A stretch of DNA of 46,734 nt from Tannerellaceae bacterium (GTDB lineage: Bacteria > Bacteroidota > Bacteroidia > Bacteroidales > Tannerellaceae): the NCBI GenBank assembly GCA_031257015.1, contig JAIRPK010000024.1, positions 1 through 46,734 of the forward strand, read 5' to 3'. The position numbers and the translations under genes were made by a program. Below are positions 1 to 7,671 of this stretch, piece after piece (positions within the stretch are counted from its first letter, which is position 1; each line of letters starts with the position of its first letter). Below the pieces are notes generated by a model that was given only the letters and a program-made list of their open reading frames with translations, searched no databases and had not been told where the DNA came from.

Positions 1-177
1 AATGCAAACCTCAAAGTTAATTTCCGTAAAGTTTCGCTGGAATACTTCGCTGAAGTAGCAAACCTGACCAATCTAAAGAATATATGGGTGAAGCATTATA
101 ATATTACCCGCAATAAAGACGTAATAACATATCAATATGGGTTGATGCCAATGGGCGGCTTGCGGCTTTATTTTTAA
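1..177 (+). CDS. C-terminal fragment of a probable outer-membrane beta-barrel protein
   Basis: The first 58 codons of the window are open in frame 1 and end at a TAA at 175-177; the start lies outside the window. The last residues read GGLRLYF, alternating hydrophobic residues with a terminal Phe. That is the usual barrel-assembly signature at the C-terminus of outer-membrane beta-barrels, including TonB-dependent receptor-like proteins of Bacteroidota. The fragment is too short to name the family. Barrel nature is inferred from the tail only. Confidence 0.6.
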   Translation, partial: NANLKVNFRKVSLEYFAEVANLTNLKNIWVKHYNITRNKDVITYQYGLMPMGGLRLYF

Positions 178-539
178 TTGAGTATTACGATAAAATACTA
201 AGACATTCCTCAACTTTGTGCCCTCTGTTATTTTCCATCAGATAAGATGTCGCATTCTAAAATTATATGTGATATCGGACAAATTAAATTCTCTTATAAA
301 GATAGCTTAAACATGTGAAAACAACTATAAAACATTCAGGCACATATTTCAGAAAAACTGTGCCGTTATCAGAAAAACAAGATTAGATTTATTAAAAAAA
401 ACGATACGGAAAAAAAGATTACTATTCCCCAATGCTAAAAAGCATATTTGAGTAAATACTATCTTATTTAGTTGTTGCATTTTTATGCGTTGCCCCTGCT
501 GGCAAGGCCTGTAAACCGGAGTTGTAAGAATAATATTAC
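178..539. other. AT-rich intergenic region upstream of aspC, no gene seen
   Basis: No convincing ORF, RNA gene or strong hairpin was recognised here. The sequence is AT-rich with A-tracts. It separates the end of the outer-membrane protein gene from the aspC promoter box at 540-547. Confidence 0.5.
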
Positions 540-547
540 TATTTTTG
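540..547 (+). promoter_or_regulatory. Putative -7 box (TATTTTTG) for the aminotransferase gene
   Basis: TATTTTTG fits the Bacteroidota primary-sigma -7 consensus TAnnTTTG. It lies 21 bp before the ATG at 569. No good TTTG -33 element sits at the expected spacing, so the call rests on one box. Confidence 0.45.
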
Positions 548-568
548 CGACAATAAACAATATTAATT

Positions 569-1765
569 ATGTTACAAGTATCAAATCGTATAGATAAATT
601 ATCACCATCTGAAACGTTGGCGATGTCGCAAAAAAGCGCGGAGCTTAAAGCGCAAGGAGTTGATGTTATTAACCTCAGCGTAGGAGAGCCAGATTTCTAC
701 ACGCCCGCTCATATCAAAGAAGCCGCAATGAAGGCCATCACAGAGAACTATTCATTCTACTCGCCCGTCAACGGCTACTCCGACCTCCGCCAGGCCATTG
801 TAGAGAAGCTCAAGCGCGACAACAGCCTGGATTACGCCGTCGAACAAATCGTCGTATCCAACGGAGCCAAGCAATCCGTCTGCAACGCCCTTCTCGCAAT
901 TATAAATCCGGGAGACGAAGTTATCGTTCCCGCCCCCTACTGGGTCAGCTACGTTGAAATGGTAAAGCTGGCAGAAGGGAAGAACATCATCATCCAGGCC
1001 GGAATCGAACAGGACTTCAAAATTACCCCCCAACAGCTCAAAGCCGCCATCACAGCACGAACCAAAGCCATCATTCTCTGCTCCCCCTCGAATCCAACCG
1101 GCAGCGTTTACAGCCGTAAAGAACTCCAAGGCTTGGCCGAAGTTCTCGCCGGACATCCGGAAATACTCATCCTTTCAGACGAAATATATGAGCATATTAA
1201 CTACACCGGCACTCACGAAAGCATCGCCCAGTTCGACGCCCTCGCATCCCGCACGATCGTCATCAACGGCGTCTCCAAAGCATACGCTATGACAGGCTGG
1301 AGAATAGGCTTCATTGCCGCCCCGCAATGGATAGCCAAAGCCTGCAACAAACTCCAGGGACAATACACCTCCGGCCCATCCTCCATTTCGCAAAAAGCCG
1401 CCGTAGCCGCCTTCGCCGGCGACCAATCCTGCGTAGCCGAAATGCGCCAAGCCTTCCTGCGCCGCCGCAACCTCGTCGCCAGCCTCTGCAAAGACATTCC
1501 AGGCCTGAAGGTAAACATGCCGCAAGGCGCCTTCTACCTGTTCCCTCAATGCAGCGCATACATTGGCACAACAGCGCCAGACGGACGCGCCATAGCCGAC
1601 AGCTCCGACCTCGCCATGTACCTGCTCGAAACAGCTCATGTCGCAACCGTCGGAGGAGCCGCCTTCGGAGCGCCGGACTGCCTGCGCCTGTCCTACGCCA
1701 CCTCAGACGAAAGCCTCGTCGAGGCAATCAAACGCATCAGGCAAGCCCTCCTCGCCCTGAAATAA
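569..1765 (+). CDS. aspC: Pyridoxal-phosphate aminotransferase, class I (aspartate aminotransferase type)
   Basis: This 398-residue protein is a fold-type I PLP aminotransferase of the prokaryotic Asp aminotransferase subgroup, which normally transfers an amino group between aspartate and 2-oxoglutarate in the cytoplasm. Visible landmarks are the SNPTG motif with Asn175, the DEIYEHINY segment holding the PLP-binding Asp and Tyr, the Schiff-base Lys237 in VSKAYAMTGWRIGF, and Arg373 in LRLSYATS, which usually binds the substrate carboxylate. Length is normal for the family. The ATG at 569 gives the expected N-terminus. The DUF1186-like gene starts 11 bp downstream, so the two are probably co-transcribed. 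Codon third positions are C-rich, like the surrounding DNA. Exact substrate preference (Asp, aromatic or prephenate) cannot be read from sequence. Confidence 0.9.
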   Translation: MLQVSNRIDKLSPSETLAMSQKSAELKAQGVDVINLSVGEPDFYTPAHIKEAAMKAITENYSFYSPVNGYSDLRQAIVEKLKRDNSLDYAVEQIVVSNGAKQSVCNALLAIINPGDEVIVPAPYWVSYVEMVKLAEGKNIIIQAGIEQDFKITPQQLKAAITARTKAIILCSPSNPTGSVYSRKELQGLAEVLAGHPEILILSDEIYEHINYTGTHESIAQFDALASRTIVINGVSKAYAMTGWRIGFIAAPQWIAKACNKLQGQYTSGPSSISQKAAVAAFAGDQSCVAEMRQAFLRRRNLVASLCKDIPGLKVNMPQGAFYLFPQCSAYIGTTAPDGRAIADSSDLAMYLLETAHVATVGGAAFGAPDCLRLSYATSDESLVEAIKRIRQALLALK

Positions 1766-1776
1766 TACATCCGGAT

Positions 1777-3084
1777 ATGGACCCTAAACGGCATACTCTC
1801 CTTCCACCAGGAAAGTATATCATTGCCAAGGCACGCAACCTGCCCATTGCCGAATGTGCAATCAACCGGGACTGGCAGGCCCGGCGCCATGCCAACGTCA
1901 TCGTCGCCCGCGAACACAAGTCCGGAGCGCTCACGATAGGAATTTATTCCATTGACATGAACATAAACGGACTGGAGGAAACATCATACGAATTTGGCAT
2001 CCAGCGCGGAGAATACGAAAGGATAAAGGAACAAACCGGCTCGCAAACAATCATCACCTACGAAGAAGCCCACAACATCATCTACGGCTCAATCGCCAAC
2101 GCCGAAGATTTTGCCCGCCCCCCCCACAAGGACTTCTCCGTCACGCAGTACATCCTCGAAGAAGATTCAGACGAAATCGAATACATCGACTACGACTTCG
2201 GCACCAAGCGCACCCGCAACATCTTCAGCATCAGCTTCGACGCAGCAAGCGAGCAACACACGCTCGACAAAGCCTACCAGTATCAGTACCCCGACTATCC
2301 CACGCAGCTGAAACTCGTCCACCCCGAACTCCACGCACTCTTCTCCCATCGCAACCGCGCAAGCATAAACGAGGACACATTCAAAGCCATCCTCGCGCTG
2401 CCCCGCGAAACGCTCGTCGCCGACATCAGCCACAGCATATACTACGAAATCGGCCAGACCCGCAGCCACATACACACAAAGTGGCGAGAATCCCCCCACT
2501 CGTTCATCATCCACGCCCTCATCATCCTCAACGAGCTGCAAGCCGAAGAAGCCCTCCCCGCCATACTCGAAATAATGAGGCAAAACAACGAGTTCGCCGA
2601 GTTCCACCTTTCAGACTACGCCGGCGAATACATACCCCTCGCCCTCTACCGCACCGGTCGGAAGCAACTCCCCGCCCTGCTCGACTTCGCCCACGAATCA
2701 GGCCTGCACCCCTTCCTCAAGTACAACGTCTACCCAGCCGTCGCCATGGTCGCCTCCCACGAGCCGGAACGCCGGGACGAAGTCCTTGAATGGTTTCGCA
2801 ACAGCCTCACCCACCTCTACGAAAACCGTCTGGGAACAACCGCCTGCGAAGCCCGCCTCACCGTCGAACTCATCGCCCAGGACCTTGTCAACATCCGCGC
2901 AAAAGAACTCCTGCCCGAACTAAGGCAACTAATCGACGCCAACCTCGCCGACAAATTCATCTTCGCATCCTACGCCGAAATAGAAAAAGAAATAGGAAAA
3001 CGCCCGCGCCGCCCGCCCGAATACGAACTCAAAAACCCCGCCCAGCTATACGAAATCCTGCGGGAATGGCGGGCCGGCGCCTAG
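1777..3084 (+). CDS. DUF1186-like conserved protein of unknown function
   Basis: The 435-residue protein starts at the ATG at 1777, 11 bp after aspC. The frame is open upstream to 1327, but that part is antisense-type coding inside aspC and is not part of the gene. Residues from about 200 to 385 are alpha-helical with paired-helix character (HALIILNELQAEEALPAILE, then PALLDFAHESGLHPFLKYNV), resembling the HEAT-like helical pairs of DUF1186 proteins. The N-terminal 150 residues hold a separate acidic beta-rich region that I do not recognise. There is no signal peptide or membrane segment, so it is probably cytoplasmic. Function is unknown, and the link to aminotransferase activity is positional only. 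Family assignment is from resemblance and is moderate. Confidence 0.75.
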   Translation: MDPKRHTLLPPGKYIIAKARNLPIAECAINRDWQARRHANVIVAREHKSGALTIGIYSIDMNINGLEETSYEFGIQRGEYERIKEQTGSQTIITYEEAHNIIYGSIANAEDFARPPHKDFSVTQYILEEDSDEIEYIDYDFGTKRTRNIFSISFDAASEQHTLDKAYQYQYPDYPTQLKLVHPELHALFSHRNRASINEDTFKAILALPRETLVADISHSIYYEIGQTRSHIHTKWRESPHSFIIHALIILNELQAEEALPAILEIMRQNNEFAEFHLSDYAGEYIPLALYRTGRKQLPALLDFAHESGLHPFLKYNVYPAVAMVASHEPERRDEVLEWFRNSLTHLYENRLGTTACEARLTVELIAQDLVNIRAKELLPELRQLIDANLADKFIFASYAEIEKEIGKRPRRPPEYELKNPAQLYEILREWRAGA

Positions 3085-3243
3085 CCCCCCACACGCAAAA
3101 CACCCCGAAGGCCGCTGCACAAAAAACAAAAGCAGCGGCCTTCAACGTTTACAGCAAAGCCCCGAAAAACCAGCCCCATTAGCCCTCCCGACCGCCCGCC
3201 GACGCCCCACCCGCCAGCCCCACACCCCCAAACATTCCCCCCC

Positions 3244-3397
3244 GCCGCTTAAAAAATCAAACACAGCTGCTTGACAGATCAAACAACGCTGCTTAAAAAA
3301 ACAAGCACCGCTGTTTGAAAAATCAAGCAAAGCTGCTTGAAAGATCAAACACCGTTGTTTGAAAAATCAAGCAGCGCTGTTTAAAAAATCAAACACC
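3244..3397. repeat. Array A: seven tandem 22-bp units with internal dyad
   Basis: Units start at 3244, 3266, 3288, 3310, 3332, 3354 and 3376 and are each exactly 22 bp. The consensus is GCTGYTTGAAARATCAARCA plus two variable bases. Each unit contains an inverted repeat TGYTTGA-N4-TCAARCA. Units differ at several positions and there is no unique spacer, so this is a degenerate tandem array and not a CRISPR. It lies 160 bp after the DUF1186-like stop, in a 1.6-kb gap between two + strand genes. Confidence 0.93.
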
Positions 3398-4574
3398 CTC
3401 CCGTCCGGATGCGAGAATACAGCCCCAATCCCCCAGCAACGAACCACCCCCCTGCCAACACCATAAACACCAGCGGCAAACACAATTGCCAGGCAAACCC
3501 CAATAAAGCATCCTTACAGTACAGTTAATTTAAAAAAAATATATATAAAACAGCCCCACAAATTAAAATCAAAACCCCTCCGCAAAAACGACTAAATCCA
3601 AAAACAAACACAACCGCAAAACAAGAAAAACAACACCTGCACCAGCCATCATTCCAACATTAAAAAACCCTCAACAACACCATACCTTTTACCCTTTGCC
3701 ACCCCCGCCATATTATTACGAATAAATCACAACAAATAAACAAAACCACGGAATAAACCATACAAAATATATCCCGTAAAATATTGACACCTAATCCACC
3801 CCTCATCCCCAAAAGACGAACAAATCAACCCCAAAGCACATTAAAAAAACCACCACTGCCGCCCCCCCTGTTATCACCAAAGCCACCCCCGCCCCGCCCC
3901 CTTGCCGGAAACATCCAGCACCGCTCCACCGCGCTACAAACCACCGCCATAGATTTGACCACCAGAAGAATACCCCATTTATGCCAGCCACCATTAAGAG
4001 CAAAATCAAAGCCATCAACCACATTAAAAACCCAGTCAGAAAAAAAACGCAAATAAAAGAAGAAAACACAGCAACAAGCCGCCCCATCACCTCCATAAAT
4101 ACCCATGAAATCACATCCACAATCCGAAACAATCCCGCACATTCAACCCACTTTTATAAACCCGGTCGCTCCCCCCCACCGAACAATAATCCGACCAATT
4201 TAAACCAAACGCAACCCAATTAATCACCCCGTGACAAACAAACACTGCAGCAAAGAAATCGACATCCGCACCCCTCATAAATCCCCCCAACAAACATCTG
4301 CACCGCCGAGCGCCATAATGCCAAAAGCCGCCATCCCCATCTTGCCGCCATCCCCACAAAAGCCCTGAAAGATGACGCACACATTATATATATAAGAACC
4401 AAACATCGCTTAAAACCACCGCCGCTGCCCCATCCCCAGGCGCATAACTGCACATATTAATTATACAATACAAAAACATACAGAAAAAGGAAAGGGAAAA
4501 GGCCTCAAAAAGGCCTAAATCTGCAACAAAAACAGCCTTTGTCCTTATTAACAGCAGATTAAAAAACCACAGAA
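3398..4574. other. 1.2-kb non-coding stretch with extreme C+A bias on the + strand
   Basis: No ORF here looks like a real protein: the open frames translate to proline-, threonine- and lysine-rich runs typical of base-composition artefacts. The + strand is strikingly poor in G and T. For example, 3841-3900 counts C 32, A 15, T 7, G 6. No tRNA, clear terminator or insertion-sequence end was recognised. The region follows array A and ends at the promoter of the BACON gene. Confidence 0.7.
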
Positions 4575-4606
4575 TTGGCATATATCAAATAAAATCCGTA
4601 CATTTG
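4575..4606 (+). promoter_or_regulatory. Bacteroidota-type promoter for the BACON gene
   Basis: TTG at 4575-4577 is followed after 21 bp by TACATTTG at 4599-4606. This fits the -33/-7 layout (TTTG, 19-21 bp, TAnnTTTG) of the Bacteroidota primary sigma factor. The chosen ATG at 4683 lies 76 bp downstream. Confidence 0.6.
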
Positions 4607-4682
4607 CATGCCTTTTGCTATTAAACAGGAAGAATTAATCATCATAGAAAGATTTATTAATTGATTGCAAATAAAAACTGTC

Positions 4683-5804
4683 ATGAGAAAAATAATATTA
4701 CTACGACTGTTCCTGGCAGCCACGCTCATTCCAGCATGCGCACAGGACTGCGGAGCGCTATACCGTAAAGCCACCTCCGAATACAGACAACTTGACCTGC
4801 CTTCTCTCCAAGCCGCCGTTAAAATGTATGAATCAGCCCGGCGCTGTTTCAATTCAATAGAAGACCGCGAAGGCGTTCGCCGATGCAACGAACGCCTTGA
4901 TGACTGCTACGCACAACTCGCACGATACGGCTTGCCCCGGTCTCGCCGTGGGACATCCGCCGGAAGCTACGCAAACTACGACAGATATGAACGCTACGAT
5001 CGGTACGAACGCGCCCCTTCCGGATTATACGTCGCCTTCAGCGTATCGAAAGAAAGGCTGGAATTTTCGGCGCAAGGCGGCAAAGACACCATCTCCATAA
5101 GCGGGAACACCGTATGGGCAATCCCTTCAACCAAAACATGGTACAAGCTCGAAAAAGACGGCGAAAGCATCATCATCATTGCCGAACCTAATCGCAGCCC
5201 GTCCTCGCGCTCAGCCACCTTCTCCATACGTTACAGCAGCAGCTCCAACCGCCAACAGCTAATACGCATCACCCAGGATGGCCTCGAACCGACGCTGTCA
5301 GTAGCCGAAACCCGTGTACGCTTCGCCCCAGACGCCACGTATGGACGTAAAGTAAGCGTCAACTCCAACATGGAATGGGAAATAGCCGACGCGCCGCCAT
5401 GGTGCCAAGCCGTAAAGGTGGACAACCGCCTTATGCTGACACCTGAAACGAACGACGAAGACGAACCGCGGTCGGGGTATGTCGTCCTCGTCGCCGGCAA
5501 CAAGCGCGTTAGCATCTTCGTTGGGCAGGAACGCGACTATCTGCGTATCACCCCTTCAGTATTCACCTTCTCACGAAAGGGAGGAGAATCATACTTCCGA
5601 ATTCAGTACCCCGGCATGAGTTCATCCGACTTTGAAGCATACAGCGACCACGCCGACTGGTGCAGCGTGAGCAAACCCGATGCTAACAGCATCATCGTCA
5701 AATGCTCCAAAAACAAGCGGAAAGAACCGCGCAGCGCTGTCGTTTTCATAAGGAAGAACAACCGCGAAGCGACCCTCCAGGTTTATCAGGACGGGAAAAG
5801 ATAG
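4683..5804 (+). CDS. Exported protein with three tandem BACON domains
   Basis: The start is taken at the ATG at 4683, which gives 373 residues beginning with a clean signal peptide (MRKIILLRLFLAATLIPACA); an in-frame TTG at 4665 would spoil it. After the signal come a helical, Cys-containing segment (about residues 22-82), a short Tyr/Arg-rich linker (about 95-110), and three BACON-type Ig-like repeats at roughly 118-200, 203-283 and 286-373. Each repeat has the FSxxGG / W-x-I / RSxxxxI pattern and ends in an I-x-QDG-like strand. BACON domains are common in Bacteroidota surface and periplasmic proteins and are thought to bind carbohydrate or mucin. Here there is no enzyme domain, so an adhesion or scaffolding role is an inference. 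It is flanked by long gaps and is probably monocistronic. Confidence 0.82.
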   Translation: MRKIILLRLFLAATLIPACAQDCGALYRKATSEYRQLDLPSLQAAVKMYESARRCFNSIEDREGVRRCNERLDDCYAQLARYGLPRSRRGTSAGSYANYDRYERYDRYERAPSGLYVAFSVSKERLEFSAQGGKDTISISGNTVWAIPSTKTWYKLEKDGESIIIIAEPNRSPSSRSATFSIRYSSSSNRQQLIRITQDGLEPTLSVAETRVRFAPDATYGRKVSVNSNMEWEIADAPPWCQAVKVDNRLMLTPETNDEDEPRSGYVVLVAGNKRVSIFVGQERDYLRITPSVFTFSRKGGESYFRIQYPGMSSSDFEAYSDHADWCSVSKPDANSIIVKCSKNKRKEPRSAVVFIRKNNREATLQVYQDGKR

Positions 5805-5945
5805 GGGCAGCCCTATCTCCCCCTCCTCCTTGCGCAGACCGCGCCATCCAAATTTAAAAGCAGAGGGCGGCATAAATTGAGCGCAACCCTCTGTACATGT
5901 TGATTAACAACCATACCCTTAACACCGGATTAAGTATTAATTTAT

Positions 5946-5953
5946 TATGTTTG
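5946..5953 (+). promoter_or_regulatory. Putative -7 box (TATGTTTG) for the DUF4301 gene
   Basis: TATGTTTG matches TAnnTTTG and is 22 bp before the ATG at 5976. The -33 element is not clear. Confidence 0.5.
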
Positions 5954-5975
5954 TAATAAACAATAAAATAAAGAC

Positions 5976-7502
5976 ATGTTAACACCGAACGATTTAAAAT
6001 TATTAACCACAAAAGGCATCCACGAAAGCCAAATCAATGAGCAACTCTCCTGTTTCAAGCACGGCTTCCCATTCCTGGAAATCATAACCTCAGCCTCCGT
6101 AAACAAAGGCATAATGAGCTTATCCGATGAAGAACAGCAAAGCTATATCTGTGAATACAATGAATATCTGGCGTCCGGACGGCGAGTTATTAAGTTTGTC
6201 CCAGCCTCCGGAGCGGCTAGTCGGATGTTCAAAGACCTCTATGCCTTCCTTGAAGCACCGCGGGAGCAACCGGCAACGGAGAGCGAAAACGTCTTCTTCG
6301 AACGTATAACAAACTTCGCCTTCTACGATGAACTTAATGACGCCTGTCTTGCCGGAGAAGGCAAAAGCATCAAGGAGCTAGTTGCGACAGGAAGATACAA
6401 GGCTATCATCTCTCGCCTCCTCAATAAAGAAGGACTGAACTATGGCGGCCTGCCCAAAGGATTGCTTCTCTTCCATCGCTACGATGCGTCCATGACGCGC
6501 ACCGCCTTTGAGGAGCATCTTGCCGAAGGCGCCCTTTACGCTAAGGCCGGCACCGGAGATGTAAACATACACTTCACAGTCCTGCCTGAACACGAGGACT
6601 TGTTCCATAAGATAACCGAAGAGAAGCTCCCGGAGTACGAGGCTCGATTCACAGCTCGGTACAATATATCCTTCGACTGCCAGAAACCCTCCACGGATAC
6701 GCTTGCCGCCGATATGGACAACCAGCCATTCCGCGACCGCAACGGCGGGCTGGTCTTTCGCCCCGGCGGTCATGGTGCGTTAATAGAAAACCTTAACGAC
6801 ATGGACAGCGACATCGTCTTCATTAAAAACGTGGACAATGTTGCCCCCGACGGTCGAAAAGCCGCCACGGTTACGTACAAGAAGCTCCTCGCCGGTATCC
6901 TGGTCAGCGTACAACGCAGGATATTTAACTTCCTTAATATCATAGACAGCGGCCAATACACGCGAATGCAGATAGAGGAAATGATACACTTCCTGCACGA
7001 TGTCCTCTACATCCGCAGTAGCGACATGAAGCATCTCGAAGACGCCGAGCTGATACTCTTCCTCAAAGGCAAGCTCAACCGACCGATTCGTATCTGTGGC
7101 ATGGTCAGAAACGAAGGCGAACCCGGCGGAGGCCCCTTCATAGCCGTCAACCCTGACGGAACAGTATCGCCGCAAATATTGGAAAGCTCGCAGATCGACC
7201 TTGGTCGACAAGAGATGAAAGCTCTCTTCGACCAGGGCACGCACTTTAACCCCGTCGATTTGGTTTGCGCCATAAAGGACTACCAGGGCAACAAATTCAA
7301 CCTGCGCGATTATATTGACGCCAACGCCGGCTTCATATCCACAAAGAGCAAGGACGGGCGCGAGCTTAAAGCGCTTGAACTCCCCGGCCTGTGGAACGGA
7401 GCCATGAGCGACTGGAATACGATTTTCGTTGAAGTCCCCATAGAGACGTTCAGTCCTGTGAAAACCGTATTCGACCTCCTCAGGCCGGAGCATCAGGGAT
7501 AG
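5976..7502 (+). CDS. DUF4301 family protein
   Basis: The 508-residue cytoplasmic protein matches the Bacteroidota DUF4301 family in length and in the segment VIKFVPASGAASRMFKDLYA (about residues 71-90). That glycine-rich loop followed by Arg-Met resembles the nucleotide-binding start of sugar nucleotidyltransferases. Further conserved-looking blocks are GLLLFHRY (near 165), FRPGGHGALIENLND (near 260) and GMVRNEGEPGGGPF (near 375). There is no signal peptide or membrane segment. A nucleotidyltransferase-like role is inference from the loop; substrate is unknown. It stands alone between its own promoter box and the hairpin at 7549, and is convergent with the GH97 gene. Confidence 0.85.
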   Translation: MLTPNDLKLLTTKGIHESQINEQLSCFKHGFPFLEIITSASVNKGIMSLSDEEQQSYICEYNEYLASGRRVIKFVPASGAASRMFKDLYAFLEAPREQPATESENVFFERITNFAFYDELNDACLAGEGKSIKELVATGRYKAIISRLLNKEGLNYGGLPKGLLLFHRYDASMTRTAFEEHLAEGALYAKAGTGDVNIHFTVLPEHEDLFHKITEEKLPEYEARFTARYNISFDCQKPSTDTLAADMDNQPFRDRNGGLVFRPGGHGALIENLNDMDSDIVFIKNVDNVAPDGRKAATVTYKKLLAGILVSVQRRIFNFLNIIDSGQYTRMQIEEMIHFLHDVLYIRSSDMKHLEDAELILFLKGKLNRPIRICGMVRNEGEPGGGPFIAVNPDGTVSPQILESSQIDLGRQEMKALFDQGTHFNPVDLVCAIKDYQGNKFNLRDYIDANAGFISTKSKDGRELKALELPGLWNGAMSDWNTIFVEVPIETFSPVKTVFDLLRPEHQG

Positions 7503-7548
7503 ACAACCTGCGTCGTCCCGCCTCGGCGGTCAGAGGTATGAACTAAGG

Positions 7549-7585
7549 AGAGGGGCTTTGTCCATGTCAGACATAGCCCCTCTCG
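7549..7585. terminator. Hairpin between convergent DUF4301 and GH97 genes
   Basis: GAGAGGGGCTTTGT (7549-7562) pairs with ACATAGCCCCTCTC (7572-7585) with one mismatch and a 9-nt loop. The T-tract after the stem is weak on the + strand. Its position between two convergent stops suggests a bidirectional terminator. Confidence 0.55.
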
Positions 7586-7671
7586 ATTTCATCCGGCGGT
7601 CTTCCCAAACATGGGTTGATGTTCGGAATGCCTGTTGGATATATTAAAGATGCAGAACCGTCACTGGTCAA

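Noticed and set aside
752..1156. Long antisense ORFs inside aspC and other C-rich genes
   Set aside because: They mirror codon bias of the real gene and have no independent start signals or family features.
1327..1776. N-terminal extension of the DUF1186-like protein into aspC
   Set aside because: The extra 150 codons lie in the wrong frame of aspC and are Arg/Pro/His-rich. The ATG at 1777 gives a normal start 11 bp after aspC.
3244..3397. CRISPR array (also considered for arrays B-H)
   Set aside because: Units follow each other directly with no unique spacers, repeats are only 21-23 bp (or 43-bp dimers) and degenerate, and no cas gene is in the window.
4665..4682. TTG start for the BACON protein
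   Set aside because: It adds six residues before a good signal peptide. The ATG at 4683 fits better.
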